The notes under the pieces were generated by a model. That model saw only the letters and a program-made list of their open reading frames with translations. It searched no databases and was not told where the DNA came from. DNA of 64,000 nt from Glandiceps talaboti (Eukaryota > Hemichordata > Enteropneusta > Spengelidae): contig NC_135567.1 in the NCBI RefSeq assembly GCF_964340395.1, positions 8,999,158 through 9,063,157 on the forward strand. The letters are read 5' to 3'. The position numbers and the translations under genes were made by a program. This document shows positions 22,480 through 35,100 of this stretch, piece after piece (the first letter of the stretch is position 1; each line of letters starts with the position of its first letter).

Positions 22480-23203
22480 CTGAGATGCAAATTCGTTTTA
22501 GATGGTGTCGATGACAAACGTGACGAAATCAAAAAACCAAGATCGTTATGTTGTTTAACAACTTCAATTGTCTTGTTTACAAATTGCTATTTTTCATATT
22601 TCCTGAGTAATCACCCGTTTCTGAAAACTGTACAAAATGTTAGGTCAGCTGTGTCAGCAATGTAATCAACATACATAGGAATACTAAATGATAGGAAATC
22701 ATTATTATACATGAATAACATGAATCAGATTCATTAGTATCTATGTACCTTGATAATTCATGTATAAATAGGGAAAGCAAAAGATGGATTCAACTTTGTC
22801 TTATTTTCAATATTGCATTTAAAATAATCAGTTAAGCAACCTTTACAATGTACACAAAACTCCAGCTGCGAATATATTGACTTTAAAAAATATTATTTTC
22901 TTTGACCCATGCTGACTAGTTTATCATTCGAAACTGTAGTAAACATCTTGCTACAGACTGAAGAAAAAGTTATATGTCCCGGTAATTATTCACACCTGTG
23001 ATTGGGCCCTTTTTATGAAGAGGGGAAATGATGCCCCTGCACCTTTCACGAGGATATTCACCACGTGATAGGATTAAATTATACAACTTACAGAGATACA
23101 GAGACACAGTGTTTGAACAGTCTTTATAAATCTCAACAACAAAACCATCCGGGAAAAGACCCCCACTATTGTTTGCATGAATAAAGCTATTTGTAAAAAG
23201 CAC
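22480..23203 (-). mobile_element. LINE reverse-transcriptase fragments
   Basis: Minus strand 23203-22970 reads FVVEIYKDCSNTVSLYLCKL, then L-I-L-S-R-G-E-Y-P-R-E-R and I-S-P-L-H-K-K-G. The part below 22960 matches the thumb/3' region of the same family in broken frames. Confidence 0.72.
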
Positions 23204-23305
23204 CAGATGTCACGTATTGTTTAAAGGGTGTGGTTCTCAGTTCGTTAGTTTGTTAGTCAGAATAAGCAACCGACTGGTCGTGTCTGTTACATAAGTAAAA
23301 ACGAG

Positions 23306-23406
23306 ATGAAGACGACATTCAATGTATTTTATATTGTGATTTTCGACATTTTTTTAAAAGACTGCATTCTTCGATTGTCAGAAGTTTGGCGTTTCTTCTT
23401 CTGACA
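23306..23406 (+). pseudogene. Signal-peptide-like first exon, copy 3 (frameshifted)
   Basis: It starts like copy 1 (M-K-T-T-F-N-V-F-Y-I-V-I-F-D-I-F) but is one base longer, from an extra T or A in the homopolymer after ATTTTCGACA, so the F-V-D-C-Q part is out of frame. The GTACGTAT donor is kept. It is nearly identical to copy 4 and lies in the same ~1.75-kb tandem duplication. Confidence 0.55.
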
Positions 23407-24069
23407 GTACGTATATTTCCGGAAGAAAACAAAGCGCCTTTTGGTCTTCTTTTCTTGGCAATTGGTGATAATTTTACACTAAATTAACATCACTTGGGCT
23501 TACCATCACAGAACTTACTGAAAGAAAAATATATCTGACAGTTTCTAAAATTTAACTAAACCTCATAACATTTATCATATTTAATTTCATTTCTCTTGTA
23601 TCGGTATTAAATTTCAATAGTTTATGATGAATTACAAACTTTACTCATCCCCTATCAACATACAAGAAATAAAACAGCTAAGATAAAAAAAATGATAAAT
23701 GGGAAAAGAACAGATTTCAAATGATGCAACCCCACTTTATCTGGCCTGGCGTTGTCTTGTTTGGTCTGCTGATAAAATGTTGTATTTGGCAAAGATGTAT
23801 GGTCTCCAGCTGTGCACCCTGTTTTAACTTTAGGTGTAGGTGTAGGTTTATTAAAATACACTACAGGAAGGCCTCAGCCCATCATACAAATGAATTAGCC
23901 ACAATAATTGTAAAGGAATAGTAAATTTACATAAATATAAAAACGTCATATTTTGGGAAATAACAATATCTGTAGGAATAAAGACCACAGAAACATCTCA
24001 TGTGTCTACTGTTTCTCGAAACTTGAAAGTTTTAAGAAGATATGCAGACAACGTTTTAATGGTGGTCTG

Positions 24070-24314
24070 ATCCTAGGATGATAATAAATGGACTAGACTG
24101 TAATTGTTTGGTGGAATCAGAAGCCGGGTTTCGAATGTGTTACTCAACTGTGGTCAACATTTGTTGCCTTCAATCTTTCATGCAAAAATACATTTCTGTT
24201 AAATGTGATCGTGTTTATGTAATTTGTATAGATTTCTTTGAAACATTTGATAGGGTTAATCATGATTTTTCTGGTATAGATTTACTTCTGTCGGTATTCA
24301 TGGCAAAATATTAA
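24070..24314 (+). mobile_element. LINE RT fragment in + orientation
   Basis: Reads CYSTVVNICCLQSFMQKYIS then V-K-C-D-R-V-Y-V-I-C-I-D-F-F-E-T-F-D-R-V-N-H, which includes the first catalytic Asp block. It faces the antisense copy at 24298-24645. Confidence 0.75.
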
Positions 24315-24970
24315 GTAAGGAAAACAAAAGAGGACTTGGCATACAACCTTGACTTTTTTCAATATTGCATTTAAAATAATCAGTTAAACCACTTTTACAA
24401 CGTACACATGACTCCAGCTGCGAATATGTTGACTTTAAAAGATTCAATATTTTGCCATGAATACCGACAGAAGTAAGTCTATACCATAACAAAACATGAT
24501 TATCCCTATCAAATGTTTCAAAGAAATCTATACAAATTACATAAACGCGACCACATTTAACAGAAATGTATTTTTGCATCAAAGACTGAAGACAACAGAT
24601 CTTGGCCACAATTGAGTACCACATTCAAAACGGGCTTCTGCTTCCACCACTATATCATTTTCCCTGACCCATGCTGACTAGTTTATCATTCGAAACCGTA
24701 GTAAAAATCTTGCTACAGACTGATAAAAGTGATATGTCCCGGTAATTATTCACACCTGTGATTGGGTCCTTTTTATGAAGAGGGGTAATGATGCCCTGCA
24801 CTTTTCACGAGGATATTCACCACGTGATGGGATTAAATTATACAACTTACCGAGATACAGAGACACAATGTTTGAACAGTCTTTAAAAATATCAGCAACA
24901 AAACCATCTGGGAAAAGACCCCCACAATTGCTGGAAATTCTGTTTGCATACATAAAGCTATTTGAAAAAA
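24298..24970 (-). mobile_element. LINE RT fragments in minus orientation
   Basis: Minus strand reads V-Y-V-I-C-I-D-F-F-E-T-F-D-R-D-N-H-V-L-L then L-E-S-C-V-R-C-K-S-G-L-T-D, and upstream (24953-24750) FVADIFKDCSNIVSLYLGKL. The Y-x-D-D block is absent. Confidence 0.75.
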
Positions 24971-25075
24971 GCCCCAGATGTCACATATTTTTAAAGGGTG
25001 TGGTTCTCAGTTCGTTAGTTTGTTAGTCAGAATAAGCAACCGACTGGTCGTGTCTGTTACATAAGTAAAAACGAG

Positions 25076-25176
25076 ATGAAGACGACATTCAATGTATTTT
25101 ATATTGTGATTTTCGACATTTTTTTAAAAGACTGCATTCTTCGATTGTCAGAAGTTTGGCGTTTATTCTACTGACA
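25076..25176 (+). pseudogene. Signal-peptide-like first exon, copy 4 (frameshifted)
   Basis: Near-identical to copy 3, with the same frameshift, so the break predates the duplication that made the pair. Flanks match copy 3 for several hundred bases each side. Confidence 0.55.
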
Positions 25177-25179
25177 GTA

Positions 25180-26425
25180 CGTATATTTCCGGAAGAACAC
25201 AAAGCGCCTTTTGGTCTTCTTTTCTTGGCAATTGGTGATAATTTTACACTAAATTAACATCACTTGGGCTTACCATCACAGAACTTACTGAAAGAAAAAA
25301 AATATATGACAGTTTTTAAAATGTCATTAAACCTCATTACATTTATCATATTTAAATTCATTTTTCTTGTACAGGAATTATATTTTAATAGTTTATGATG
25401 AATTACAAACTTTGCTCATCCCCTATCAAAATACAAGATTTAAAACAGCTAAGATAAAAAAATGATAAATGGGAAAAGAACAGAGTTCAAATGATGCAAC
25501 CCCATTTTATCTGGCCTGGCGTTGTCTTGTTTTGTCTGCTGATAAAATGTTGTATTTGGCAAAGATGTATGGTCTCCAGCTGTGCACCCTGATTTTACTT
25601 TAGGTTTATGTTTAGGTTTATTGAAATAGACTACAGGAAGGCCTCAGCCCATCATACAAATCAACTATCCATAGTAAATTTACATGAATAGAAAAACGTC
25701 ATATTTTGGGAAATAACAATATCTGTAGGAATAAACACCGTAGATACATATGTCTACTATTTCTCGTAACTTGTAAGTTTTAAGAAGATATGCAGACAGC
25801 TTTTTAAGGGTGGTTTGATCCTAGGATGATAATAAACGGACTAGACTGTAATTACTTGAATTTGTTCTCCAGTGTGCTGGTAAAAAAAACGTTATTCTAA
25901 GTTCAACATAAGGTGGACAGATAAATAAAAAATGATATTCATCTTCGAGAACAAGCATATTGTTAATTCTGTTTTACAATACAAACAAAACCTCTTCGAT
26001 GCATGTAGTTGAAGGAGGCGGTCTACCTCAATGTTCAATTTGTGAGTCGAGCAGCGAAATGCAGCTAAACTAACTTTTTGTCTATAATTTAGTGAATTTA
26101 AATACTTTTTAGGTTGCAATTGTGATTACAATTTACCATGGAGATCAAGTCCTTATGAATGCGTGATAGCAAAATGCTATTTTTGTCTACATCATTCTTT
26201 CACTCTGTGTACAAAAATATCCAAAAAGGAGCATTTGTTGAAACCAAACTATGCCAAAACCATATCTAAATTGAAGTTTTTAACATACAAATCGCACGTG
26301 GTCCCACCTACATAGTCAAGTTGTTTAAACATGACATGACAAGGTTTTGTATAGCGACCGTTTTACATCTCTAACAATTTCAGCCAGTATACAATGCAAC
26401 GTTTGTTGTAAAAATAACCGGGGGT
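25180..26425. other. Downstream flank of exon copy 4; no gene
   Basis: 25180-25860 duplicates 23410-24110. From 25860 to 26425 nothing was recognised; a 75-codon minus-strand frame at 25892-26119 has no motif. Confidence 0.5.
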
Positions 26426-26645
26426 GGGGGCAACTCCCATAGACGGCTATATGGGGAGAGTCCGCGTGAAAGGGGTTGTTTTTTATGCTGGTTGGTATCA
26501 GAAAGGGTCTGTAAATAAGACTGTGCAATCTGGAAGCGTTTCAACCTGTTTTACTCCCTTGAAAACTTCTCTCGTCGCTCATGCCACTCCTGATCTAGGG
26601 CCACCTCCCCTGAAAACCCTTGGTTTTAGTCACGTACAGCATGGA
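26425..26645. repeat. Interspersed repeat, GGTATCAGAAAGGGT family, copy 3
   Basis: Colinear with 11690-11945: CATAGACGGC, GGTATCAGAAAGGGT, TTTCAACCTG, CTCTCGTCGCTCATGCCAC, GATCTAGGGC, TTTTAGTCACGTA. A 148-codon + frame runs through it into unique sequence and is not supported as a gene. Confidence 0.62.
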
Positions 26646-28830
26646 TATTCCTGTTATCATAACCAGACTGAGCTCGAGCGTGTCTCCAGCAATGGTATAA
26701 TGTGTAAACATCCAAAAATCCAAGAACCGGACCATAATGATAATTATCAACATACTGATGATGATCGGGTTATCAGATTTGTAGTGCCACCATCAACACA
26801 AGACAGCAGACTGAGTGCTAGTGGACTGAGACGGTCACGGCGAACAAGGACAGTTCGATCAATACCATAGCCTGTGGGGAGGGGGCAGCTGCCTTTAGAG
26901 TTTGGAAAAAAGAAAGAAAAAATGCTACTTTTTGAATACATAGCGATGCTATTAAATTCATCGTCTACAAGATGATACTTAGCATGCACGATTTAATGGA
27001 TAGTTCACTAAAGTGACTGTACACTGACTCCTGGCTAATATGTGTCTTATATCACTATTGTACGCTAGCTTAACTTTGAATTAAAATGTGTCCAGTTCAA
27101 AATTGTAACATTTTGCAGCAAATTAAAAATTCTTTGTGCGGGAAAGTACAAAAGAAGTGGGCACATGCACTTTGCATTTTCCGCGAGTAACAGTAGTCTT
27201 GAAAGTCTCCTTCATTTGAAGATAGCAAGTCGCAATTATAATGTCAACGAGTGAAACTAAAAAAAGACGGAAAAAGTCGTTCAACGTGAGGTCGCCTTCT
27301 ATGCTGCATGCACTGACTCTGAAGATGCGCTCGATCTCATTTACACCGTGTTCCTTATATTAAAACATTTCATACTGATAAAACGGCAAATCTCTTTTTG
27401 GAATATTAGGTGGCCCTGAAAAAACTGTTAAACTAGGTACGCAGTTTAAGGTCCACTATTTGAAACTATTTGTTTCAATAATTGTGTTCGATGTTGTCTT
27501 TGGTTAAAATGTTGTTTGATGTAATTATCTCATTGCAATTCATTTTGAAGCGACAATTTGCTATGGAAAGAATGGCCCTGAATTTGTAAACGGAGCTGTA
27601 CCTTCGACATCAAAATCCAAACTTCAATTTCCACTATAATGATAATGGCAAGGAGAATTCACTGAGTTCACCTTGGGTTCCTACATAAACGAGGCCATAA
27701 CAGTTTTGGAAGTTGGATAAAGAAAATGATTATTTTGTTGTGTTACTTATTTGAGAAAGCACCATCCATTTTTTTTACTTTGAATGTGACATCTTTTCGG
27801 CAACTACTTTGATAGATATGACATTAGGCCAGAAAAAATGAAAAAGCTGTTCAACCTACCTATATATTTTTTCTGGTGATGGGCAATATATCCTCATGCG
27901 GGCGTCGCATTTTTTTTTCAAAGTTAAGGACATTTCTTTATATTTTCTGAAAAGTACATGTAACAGTATACATTTGAGTCTATTCCAAATTATATAATAT
28001 CTTATACAGTGGTTTACTTGGCTCTGATGTTGCATACAAGCATGAATTGAGCTTAAATATCCAATGTGCACTAAAAAGAATTGAGTTTATGACCATAGGG
28101 CCATCAACAGTCTGAAAGTCTCGAAATGTTTTGCTCTTTACTCTTTTTTGAACCAAATTAAACTTCAAGAGAAGTCATTTACCATGTGCACATCCGCATA
28201 ATATCTTTCAGCTTTGCACAAAATACACTTCCAGATAATATTTAATGCATAGCATAATTGTTTCAATTCTGGTATTTTATTATGTCTATGGTTTGATATT
28301 CGATGCCTCTAAATGGCCTCCTACCCTGTCTTATTTTCATTTTTCCCTCTTTTGAGTTGTCTCCTTCCAATGCATCATTGTACCATATGATTTGATATCT
28401 TCACTGTAGTGTAGGTGACAGAAGGGGTGGCTAAAATAATGCTCGAGATTCAATTGGCGGGCCTTAACATTTTTTGAGAAGAGAGGGTGAGAGGAATTAC
28501 AACATTTGTTTGCAGACAAATTGCATGAGATAGTATCAAAATGACTAAATAAGTTCTATCTAAACTCGACCTGAAATATTTTGCTATCATTATATATGGT
28601 TTGTTTTATCCTTGTCAAACATTGTGAAAAAATGAAGTCGACCTACTTACCCAATGTGATGGGTTAGATTACCCGTTGACCAGCATTTTCTATTTTTTCT
28701 GACCTTACATATAATATTTAATTGCGTATGCTAAAATAGATATTATGCAAATCATATGCAAATTTATGTAAAATGCATGATTGCACCAAGACAAAGTTCT
28801 GCCCCCTTGGCAATTTTGTCAGGCTACGGC
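26646..28830. other. No gene recognised
   Basis: Mostly unique AT-rich DNA. A start at 27241 (MSTSETKKRRKKSF) runs to a GTGAGG donor-like site, but no partner exon was found. Minus-strand frames at 27856-28168 and 28337-28519 have no motifs. Confidence 0.4.
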
Positions 28831-28859
28831 CCTGTCGATTGTACTTAGACTAATTAAAA

Positions 28860-28982
28860 TGGTATCAGAAAGGGTATCCTTTTTTGCATAAAAGTGGTAT
28901 CACAACAGTTTGGATTTTAATGCTTGTGAGGAGCCCCCCCCCCCCCGTAATGTTACCTATGGAATTGCCCCCCCCCCCGGAA
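28860..28982. repeat. Interspersed repeat, GGTATCAGAAAGGGT family, copy 4
   Basis: Colinear with 12200-12320, with expanded poly-C runs at about 28937 and 28969. Confidence 0.6.
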
Positions 28983-29960
28983 AAATATCATAATGGTTGT
29001 CTGCTACACTCACCTAAAACAGCCTCCTCTGTTAACAGTACTGTTAACAACTGTTAACAAATCTACAGAATTTTCATGTCCAATACACTATGAATATCTA
29101 TAGCCCTATATTTCGCTTCCGTAGCAAAGAATGTGAACAATCGCAGCATCTAAATTTTTAATGCGTTTAGAAGGGACATACCTCCCATCTTCTTATGGTC
29201 CTTTGAATGGAAAACACGAGCTTCAGAGGTTTTAGTGGCCAAATTCGCTTTAGCTGGTGTCCATGACAACCATGACGGAATCAATAAACCGAGATAGTTA
29301 TGGTATTTAACAACTTCAATTGTCTTGTTTACAAATTGCCACTTATTCATATTTCCTAAGTAATCCCCAGTTTCTGGAAACCATAATTTTCTATTTTGAT
29401 AAATTTAATTCCATTTGTCATTGCTTGTAGAACCTTTCGAGATGGGTTATTTTAAGCTGTGTACAAATAAGTAGATCAGCTGTGTCACCAACGTCATCTA
29501 CATACATAGGGATACTAATTGATAGGAAATCATCATTTACATAAATTACCTCAGATTCATTAGTATCCATGTACCTTAATAATTTATGTATAAATAAGCA
29601 AAACAAAAGAAGACTTTAGCATACAATGTTGTCTTTTTCAAATATTGCATTTAAAATAATAAGTTAAGCCACTTTTACAACTTGCACATGACTCCAGCTC
29701 CGAATATATTGACTTTAAAACATTTAATATTTTGCCATGAATACCGACAGAAGTAAGTCTATACCATAACAAAACATGATTATCCCTATTAAATGTTTCA
29801 GAGAAATCTATAAAAATTACATAAACATGATCATATTTAACAGAAAAGTATTTTTTGCACAAAAGACTGAACACAACAAATGTTGACCACAGTTGAGTAA
29901 CACATTTAAAAACAGGCTTCTGCTTCCACTAAAGTAACATTTTCCTTAACCAATGCTGAA
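28982..29960 (-). mobile_element. LINE 3' half (RT and C-terminal region), decayed
   Basis: Minus strand order: V-Y-V-I-F-I-D-F-S-E-T-F-N-R-D-N-H near 29800, Y-M-D-T-N-E-S-E-V-I-Y-V-N-D-D-F and P-M-Y-V-D-D-V (the catalytic Y-x-D-D block) near 29500, then WQFVNKTIEVVKYHNYLGLL near 29310. Frames are interrupted. It is the longest member of this family here. Confidence 0.8.
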
Positions 29961-31030
29961 CGTCTATATTTAAAATTCTGTAAAGATCTTCCTAAAGCCT
30001 AAAAAAAAGTTTAAATGTGCAACCCCATTTCATCTGTCCTGGCAATGTCTTTTTTTGTCTGCTGAGAAAATGTTGTATTTGGCAAAGAAGTGAGATCTTC
30101 AGGTGTACACCTTCATCTTACTAGTACTTTGGATGTCAGATGTCGTTTACTAAAACAACATGGAAAGCAAAGAATGAAGGTTTTAAATTGTGCAAATTCA
30201 TTTTATTAGTACTGGAGATGTCTGGTTTTTTCTGCTGATAATATTTTGTAGTAGGCAAAGAAAGAAGGTGTTAAATTTGGAATGCCGATATTTATAGAAT
30301 TCACCGGCAGTGGTACATTTTTCACCTGCAACTTCTTAGGATGCATTGAAGAATCAAATAAAGTTAAAAAAAAAAAAGATGTTCGATTTTGAAATAGTGA
30401 AAACATTAAGTTATGTAGGCCGATTCTCATGTAATAATCTGAAGCTTTTATAGAACATTGTAGCATAGATCTCACGGTAGGAATTTTTTAAGGCCAAGAA
30501 AAAAAGACTTGTTTCTCATCAGTGTGCTTCACTTAAATACCCCACGTCGATTTTTTTTCTCGTGTCTGTCCGGCCAATGCAGACTGCAGATCCAAAGAAA
30601 AGCACAAAACCCACCCCTACATTAATTCTTACTTCACGGAAGACAAATGCAGGACTAATCATGAACGAATAAAAAATAACGTATCATTGCACCACTTTAG
30701 ACAATGTTTCCTCACCAGAAACAACAAATTTCTTTTTTTTTGTGGCCAACAGGTCTAATTAAAGAAAATATACTAATAACTTATGAAAGCTATAAACTAA
30801 AAGCTACATCAATACTATTTATAGTATTTATACTATACAGGACAGATGTGCTTTGGTGTCAGAAGTATCAAAATATATTGAATTTGAAGTGTGCATTATT
30901 GATTACCAAAAACCATTCATTACGCAAATTGCTCATTAATATTAATATATGTTGTTTGTTTTTAACCTAATCAGTTATTGTCATTACCCTACGGAACACA
31001 TGTACCAAATTCCGTTTGAGCTCGCCCCTT
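29961..31030. other. No gene recognised
   Basis: 29990-30240 contains decayed words of the 23.7/25.5-kb unit (CTGCTGA...AAATGTTGTATTTGGCAAAG). The rest is unique AT-rich sequence. Confidence 0.45.
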
Positions 31031-31043
31031 TTTCAGAAAATGG

Positions 31044-31045
31044 TG

Positions 31046-31077
<32 letters not shown>

Positions 31078-31084
31078 ACATACA

Positions 31085-31130
<46 letters not shown>
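31044..31130. repeat. (CA)n microsatellite
   Basis: Interrupted (CA)n, about 43 units. Confidence 0.95.
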
Positions 31131-31132
<2 letters not shown>

Positions 31133-31439
31133 TTCCTTAAGGAAGGAAAAAAAATATACCCAGTCCTTCTTTGTAATTTAATCAATTGCAGAGGATTGAT
31201 AAATATATGATATCATTGTTATTGCATGTACAATAACAAACATTTTAATGCATTCTTCAAAACGTTTTGCAAGGTAATAAGTTACAAACAAGGGTGGAAA
31301 TCAGCCATCTGCAGTGAATAGTACCAGCCTTCAATCGCAAGCAGTTTCTACGCATGATTTGCAATACTTGGTGAACATACATGATTTGGTTTACTCATCA
31401 GGGAATTACAATTATTTTTAGCTAAAAATCCCTTAACAA

Positions 31440-32175
31440 AACTTAATGTCAACGTGTGGAGACAACGACTACAAGACTACGAAGATAGTTACATATGTGA
31501 ATATCTAGAGTTTGGATGGCCCATAGGCTATACTAAAGGTACTTTACCTGTAACTCAAGGACGCAACCACAAGTCAGCAATAGATTACAGCAGTCATGTC
31601 GACAAATTCATTGCAAAAGAATCTCACCTTGGAGCCACTGCTGGACCGTTTACATCTAATCCCTTCATTGTACCACTTACTGTGTCACCGATTTCTACAG
31701 TCAGTAAAAAGGACTCCGATGAACGACGTATCATTTTGGATTTAAGCTTTCCATCAGGCAACTCTGTAAATGACGGCATACCTGCACACTCCTATTTAGG
31801 TGAAGATTATTCGCTGAAATATCCCACAGTGGATACATTTGCATCCTTACTACGCATTTATGGTAAAGGGTGCTTGATGTATAAAAGAGACTTGAGTCGT
31901 GCTTATAAACAATTATATGTGGATCCATAAGACTATCATCTGCTTGGCTAGGAATGGAGGGATGAGCTTTACTTTGATATTGTGTTTCCTTTCGGTATCC
32001 GCAGCGCAACGATGGCATGTCAGCGACTAACCAATGCTGTCACTTACCTGCACCACAAACTTGGCTGTACCAGCATGAATTACTTGGATGACTTTGGAGG
32101 TGTGGACTTATTTAGTAACGCATGGGACTCATTTAATAAACTAGGGTCTTTGCTTCAGGAACTAGTAGTGCGGGG
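31440..32175 (+). mobile_element. DIRS-like retrotransposon: reverse-transcriptase part with two stops
   Basis: The + frame reads S-T-V-S-K-K-D-S-D-E-R-R-I-I-L-D-L-S-F-P, S-V-N-D-G-I, K-R-D-L-S-R-A-Y-K-Q-L, then after in-frame TAA (31928) and TAG: D-Y-H-L-L-G-x-E-W, F-P-F-G-I-R-S-A and MNYLDDFGGVD. The Y-L-D-D block and the F-G-x-R-S-A block are typical of DIRS/Ngaro reverse transcriptases. Homology is lost near 32175 and resumes at about 35370. Confidence 0.8.
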
Positions 32176-35100
32176 GCATATGGCAGATTTTTGGGTTTCG
32201 TGTGAAATTCATGTTAATTTTTGCCAACGTATCTCATTGTGTTCCCCATCTTCTGAGCAATTAACAATTTTTATTTCAATATTAAGGGTAATTTTTGCAG
32301 CAATTTCATAAATGATGTAAAATCATGATTTGTCTGTATATTGATGGCAAATTAAAATATGTGAACTGTACGATTGCTTTATATCTGTATAAATGTGCTT
32401 ATGGACATCCTGTAGACTATAAACTTGTAGACAGTTGTATAATTTTGCATTTTAATCACAATATTATAAATTATTTATCGTTATTTGCATATCATTTGCA
32501 TACTATGTATGATGCTTCCGGTGTATTTGATTTCCTGTATTCTTTGATGTTGCTGATTGCTATTCTTTGAAAAATGTACGCCAACCATGAATTATTTCAG
32601 TTACTATGAATACTCTGGTTGGTTTTTATCTTTTAAAGCACTAGTAAGTCCACACCTTGACTATGCTTCCCCAGTGTCTTCCCCACATATATACGAGTAG
32701 GGATATTGCATTTTTGGAAAAAGTGCAGCGTCGGTTCACCAGGATGATTCCGCAGCTTGGTGGTTTGAATTATGAGGACAATTACGCATATTGAAACTGA
32801 CAACTTTAGAAACTAGATGAATTAGAGCTGATTTGCTTGAAGTGTATAAACTTTTCCATTTACATATTCGCCATGATCCAGTTGTATTTTTCAAAGTATC
32901 TACTTCGACAACAAGAGGATATAGATTGAAATGATTTAAAGACAGATCCAGATTGGATATACCAAAATATTTTTTCAGTCGACATGTTGTAAACATTTAG
33001 AAGTTTACCAGAAAGGGTTATTGTTATTACTACACAAATTAAATCATTGTAATTACTTAGTAATTCTTTTAATCCAGATTGGATATACGTAAATATTTTT
33101 CCAGTCAATATGTCGTAGACATTTGGAACAGTTTGCCAGAAAGGGTTATTGTGACTACAATAAAGGCATTCATTTATTGCATAGAACTACCCTTGACAAA
33201 TGATATGTCCTTTTGACCAATTTCGGCGTATTGATGTGACTTGTTATCAAGTGTACATACACACGTTAAAAATATTCCTTTTCAGATCTGGCATCTGGTT
33301 TTAATACGTATCTACACATGTAGTATTCAATCCTTGACAGGTACATTCTACACAGGATATAGAGTCCAAGTTTAGGTCCACACAAAATTTGAAATTTTAC
33401 CTCAATATTAGCATACAAGTTACATAAATTGGACGTCTTGCAAATATTAGATAGAAAAGAAACACCACTCAGTAAAACACCTTTATTAACCTTTAGAATG
33501 TTTTACCCCCACTTTTGACCAATTGAGATACTGTCTATAGCAATGAAAAAGTCAATATGGCAGCTACTTTAGAACGTTTTTGTTATTTGTTCTGTATGCA
33601 GTTCTCCCTCTACGTTCTGTAGAAATATAATATTAAAAAGTAAATGAATCATTGTTAAAGGCATTTCATGAGTGCTTATTAATTTCCACTTTGCAATGGT
33701 GTCAAAATGAGATAGACTTAGTCATCAAGTTGGCATGTGACTACTTATTCCCAGCAATGAAGGTTATTTGTGTATGAGAATTACCAAAAGATGTAGAAGG
33801 GTGTTTTCCATGTTGTTTACGTTGAGGATTTGAATGTCAGATTTTCTTTGAGTACTAAAACACGTGGAATGATAGCTAACAATGCAATAAAATTTGATTA
33901 AAGATGCCATTTTCTGGTGGGTTGGTGGTTGGGGTTGGATGGTACATTAGAATGTGTCTCTGCTGTTACTTTCAACCTTTATTCATGACTGACCAAGAAG
34001 AAGTTCGTTGCGTAATCGAATGTAAGAGTGCCTTCGCGCTGAATAACTAAACTAAATATGCATATATTCATATTGTTCCTTTGAAATATTATAAAAGATA
34101 TTCTTCAGATACTGAATTTATCAGCTTTATTTTGTACTACATTGTCCTTTATTCTGTTTTATTTTAGAATTTCGATTAAATAACGTAATCAAATGTAACA
34201 GCGGAGAACACGTCTATTCATGTTGTTCTTTTGACTTGACATGTAACGCCAACCAAATAGCTATACTAGTAGAAACGTAGATAATGCATACGACATAATG
34301 CCGTGAGAGACTAGACAACAGTTTTGAATACAAACGATTGGGTCTATTCAGTCGAATACATAACTTTGTATAGTAACGATTCAATTGATGCTATGCTATT
34401 GATACAAAATATGTTTATACCAGGTGTAAACTGAATGCCTTCAGTAAAGGCAAAACTTTAGATTGCTGCTCCTTCACGCCTTGTCGAAAGAAAAATTCTG
34501 CGCTACCAGACTTGATATTGCATATCCATTAGTTACTACATCAATAAATAAAACGTAGCTTTGGAAAACATTGTCCATTTTTGCATGTTTATCCACATAC
34601 TGCCCTTAATTCTATGGTTGCCATTGTAAAACCTTTAAAATGATTGGTCTGTGAGTCTGTTAACAATTAAAAATAATTGTTTTTAAAAATAGTAAGTTTA
34701 TGAGTACTTGTTGGTGATACTTTCAATTCATAATCATATTTTAATATTCTGAATGACAAGTAAAGTCAGAAGGAACATTTGAACTGTTTCTTTTATTGAA
34801 TTTGCCCAAATTACAGCGATAAACAATAATTTTCATTCAGATACGCACTCATGGGTTTCCTAACCCTGCCATAAAGGGCGTCAATTTAATTTTTTTCATC
34901 TCATTGAAGACATTTAGGGTCGTTTGGGTCATGAGAAACAGAATTCAGGCTGCCCTCACATATACCTACCAATTACTGTTATCTTTACAATATACATAAT
35001 GTTCTGATATATTTGCATACATGTTTTGATATTTTTTTTTGCCTGACTAACCAAAAATGTTGTTATCTTTGCAAAATATACTGGCATTGTTGGCTGTTGC

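Larger units (their letters stand above)
22914..25860. repeat. ~1.75-kb direct tandem duplication (about 22914-24110 and 24664-25860)
   Basis: Landmarks recur about 1750 bp apart: CCATGCTGACTAGTTTATCA, the LINE fingers fragment, the signal-peptide exon (23306 and 25076), TCTGGCCTGGCGTTGTCTTG, and AATAACAATATCTGTAGGAA. The extra 24.1-24.66 kb piece between them is a LINE inverted pair. Confidence 0.75.

Noticed and set aside
26424-26870. 148-codon + frame
   Set aside because: The first half is an interspersed repeat found in three other places, and the second half shows no domain.
27241-27360. Basic start peptide MSTSETKKRRKKSF as a first exon
   Set aside because: Only a weak donor follows and no second exon or homologous copy was seen.
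30490-30530. CTGATGAGAAAC on the minus strand as a hammerhead
   Set aside because: There is no room for stem II between the two boxes.
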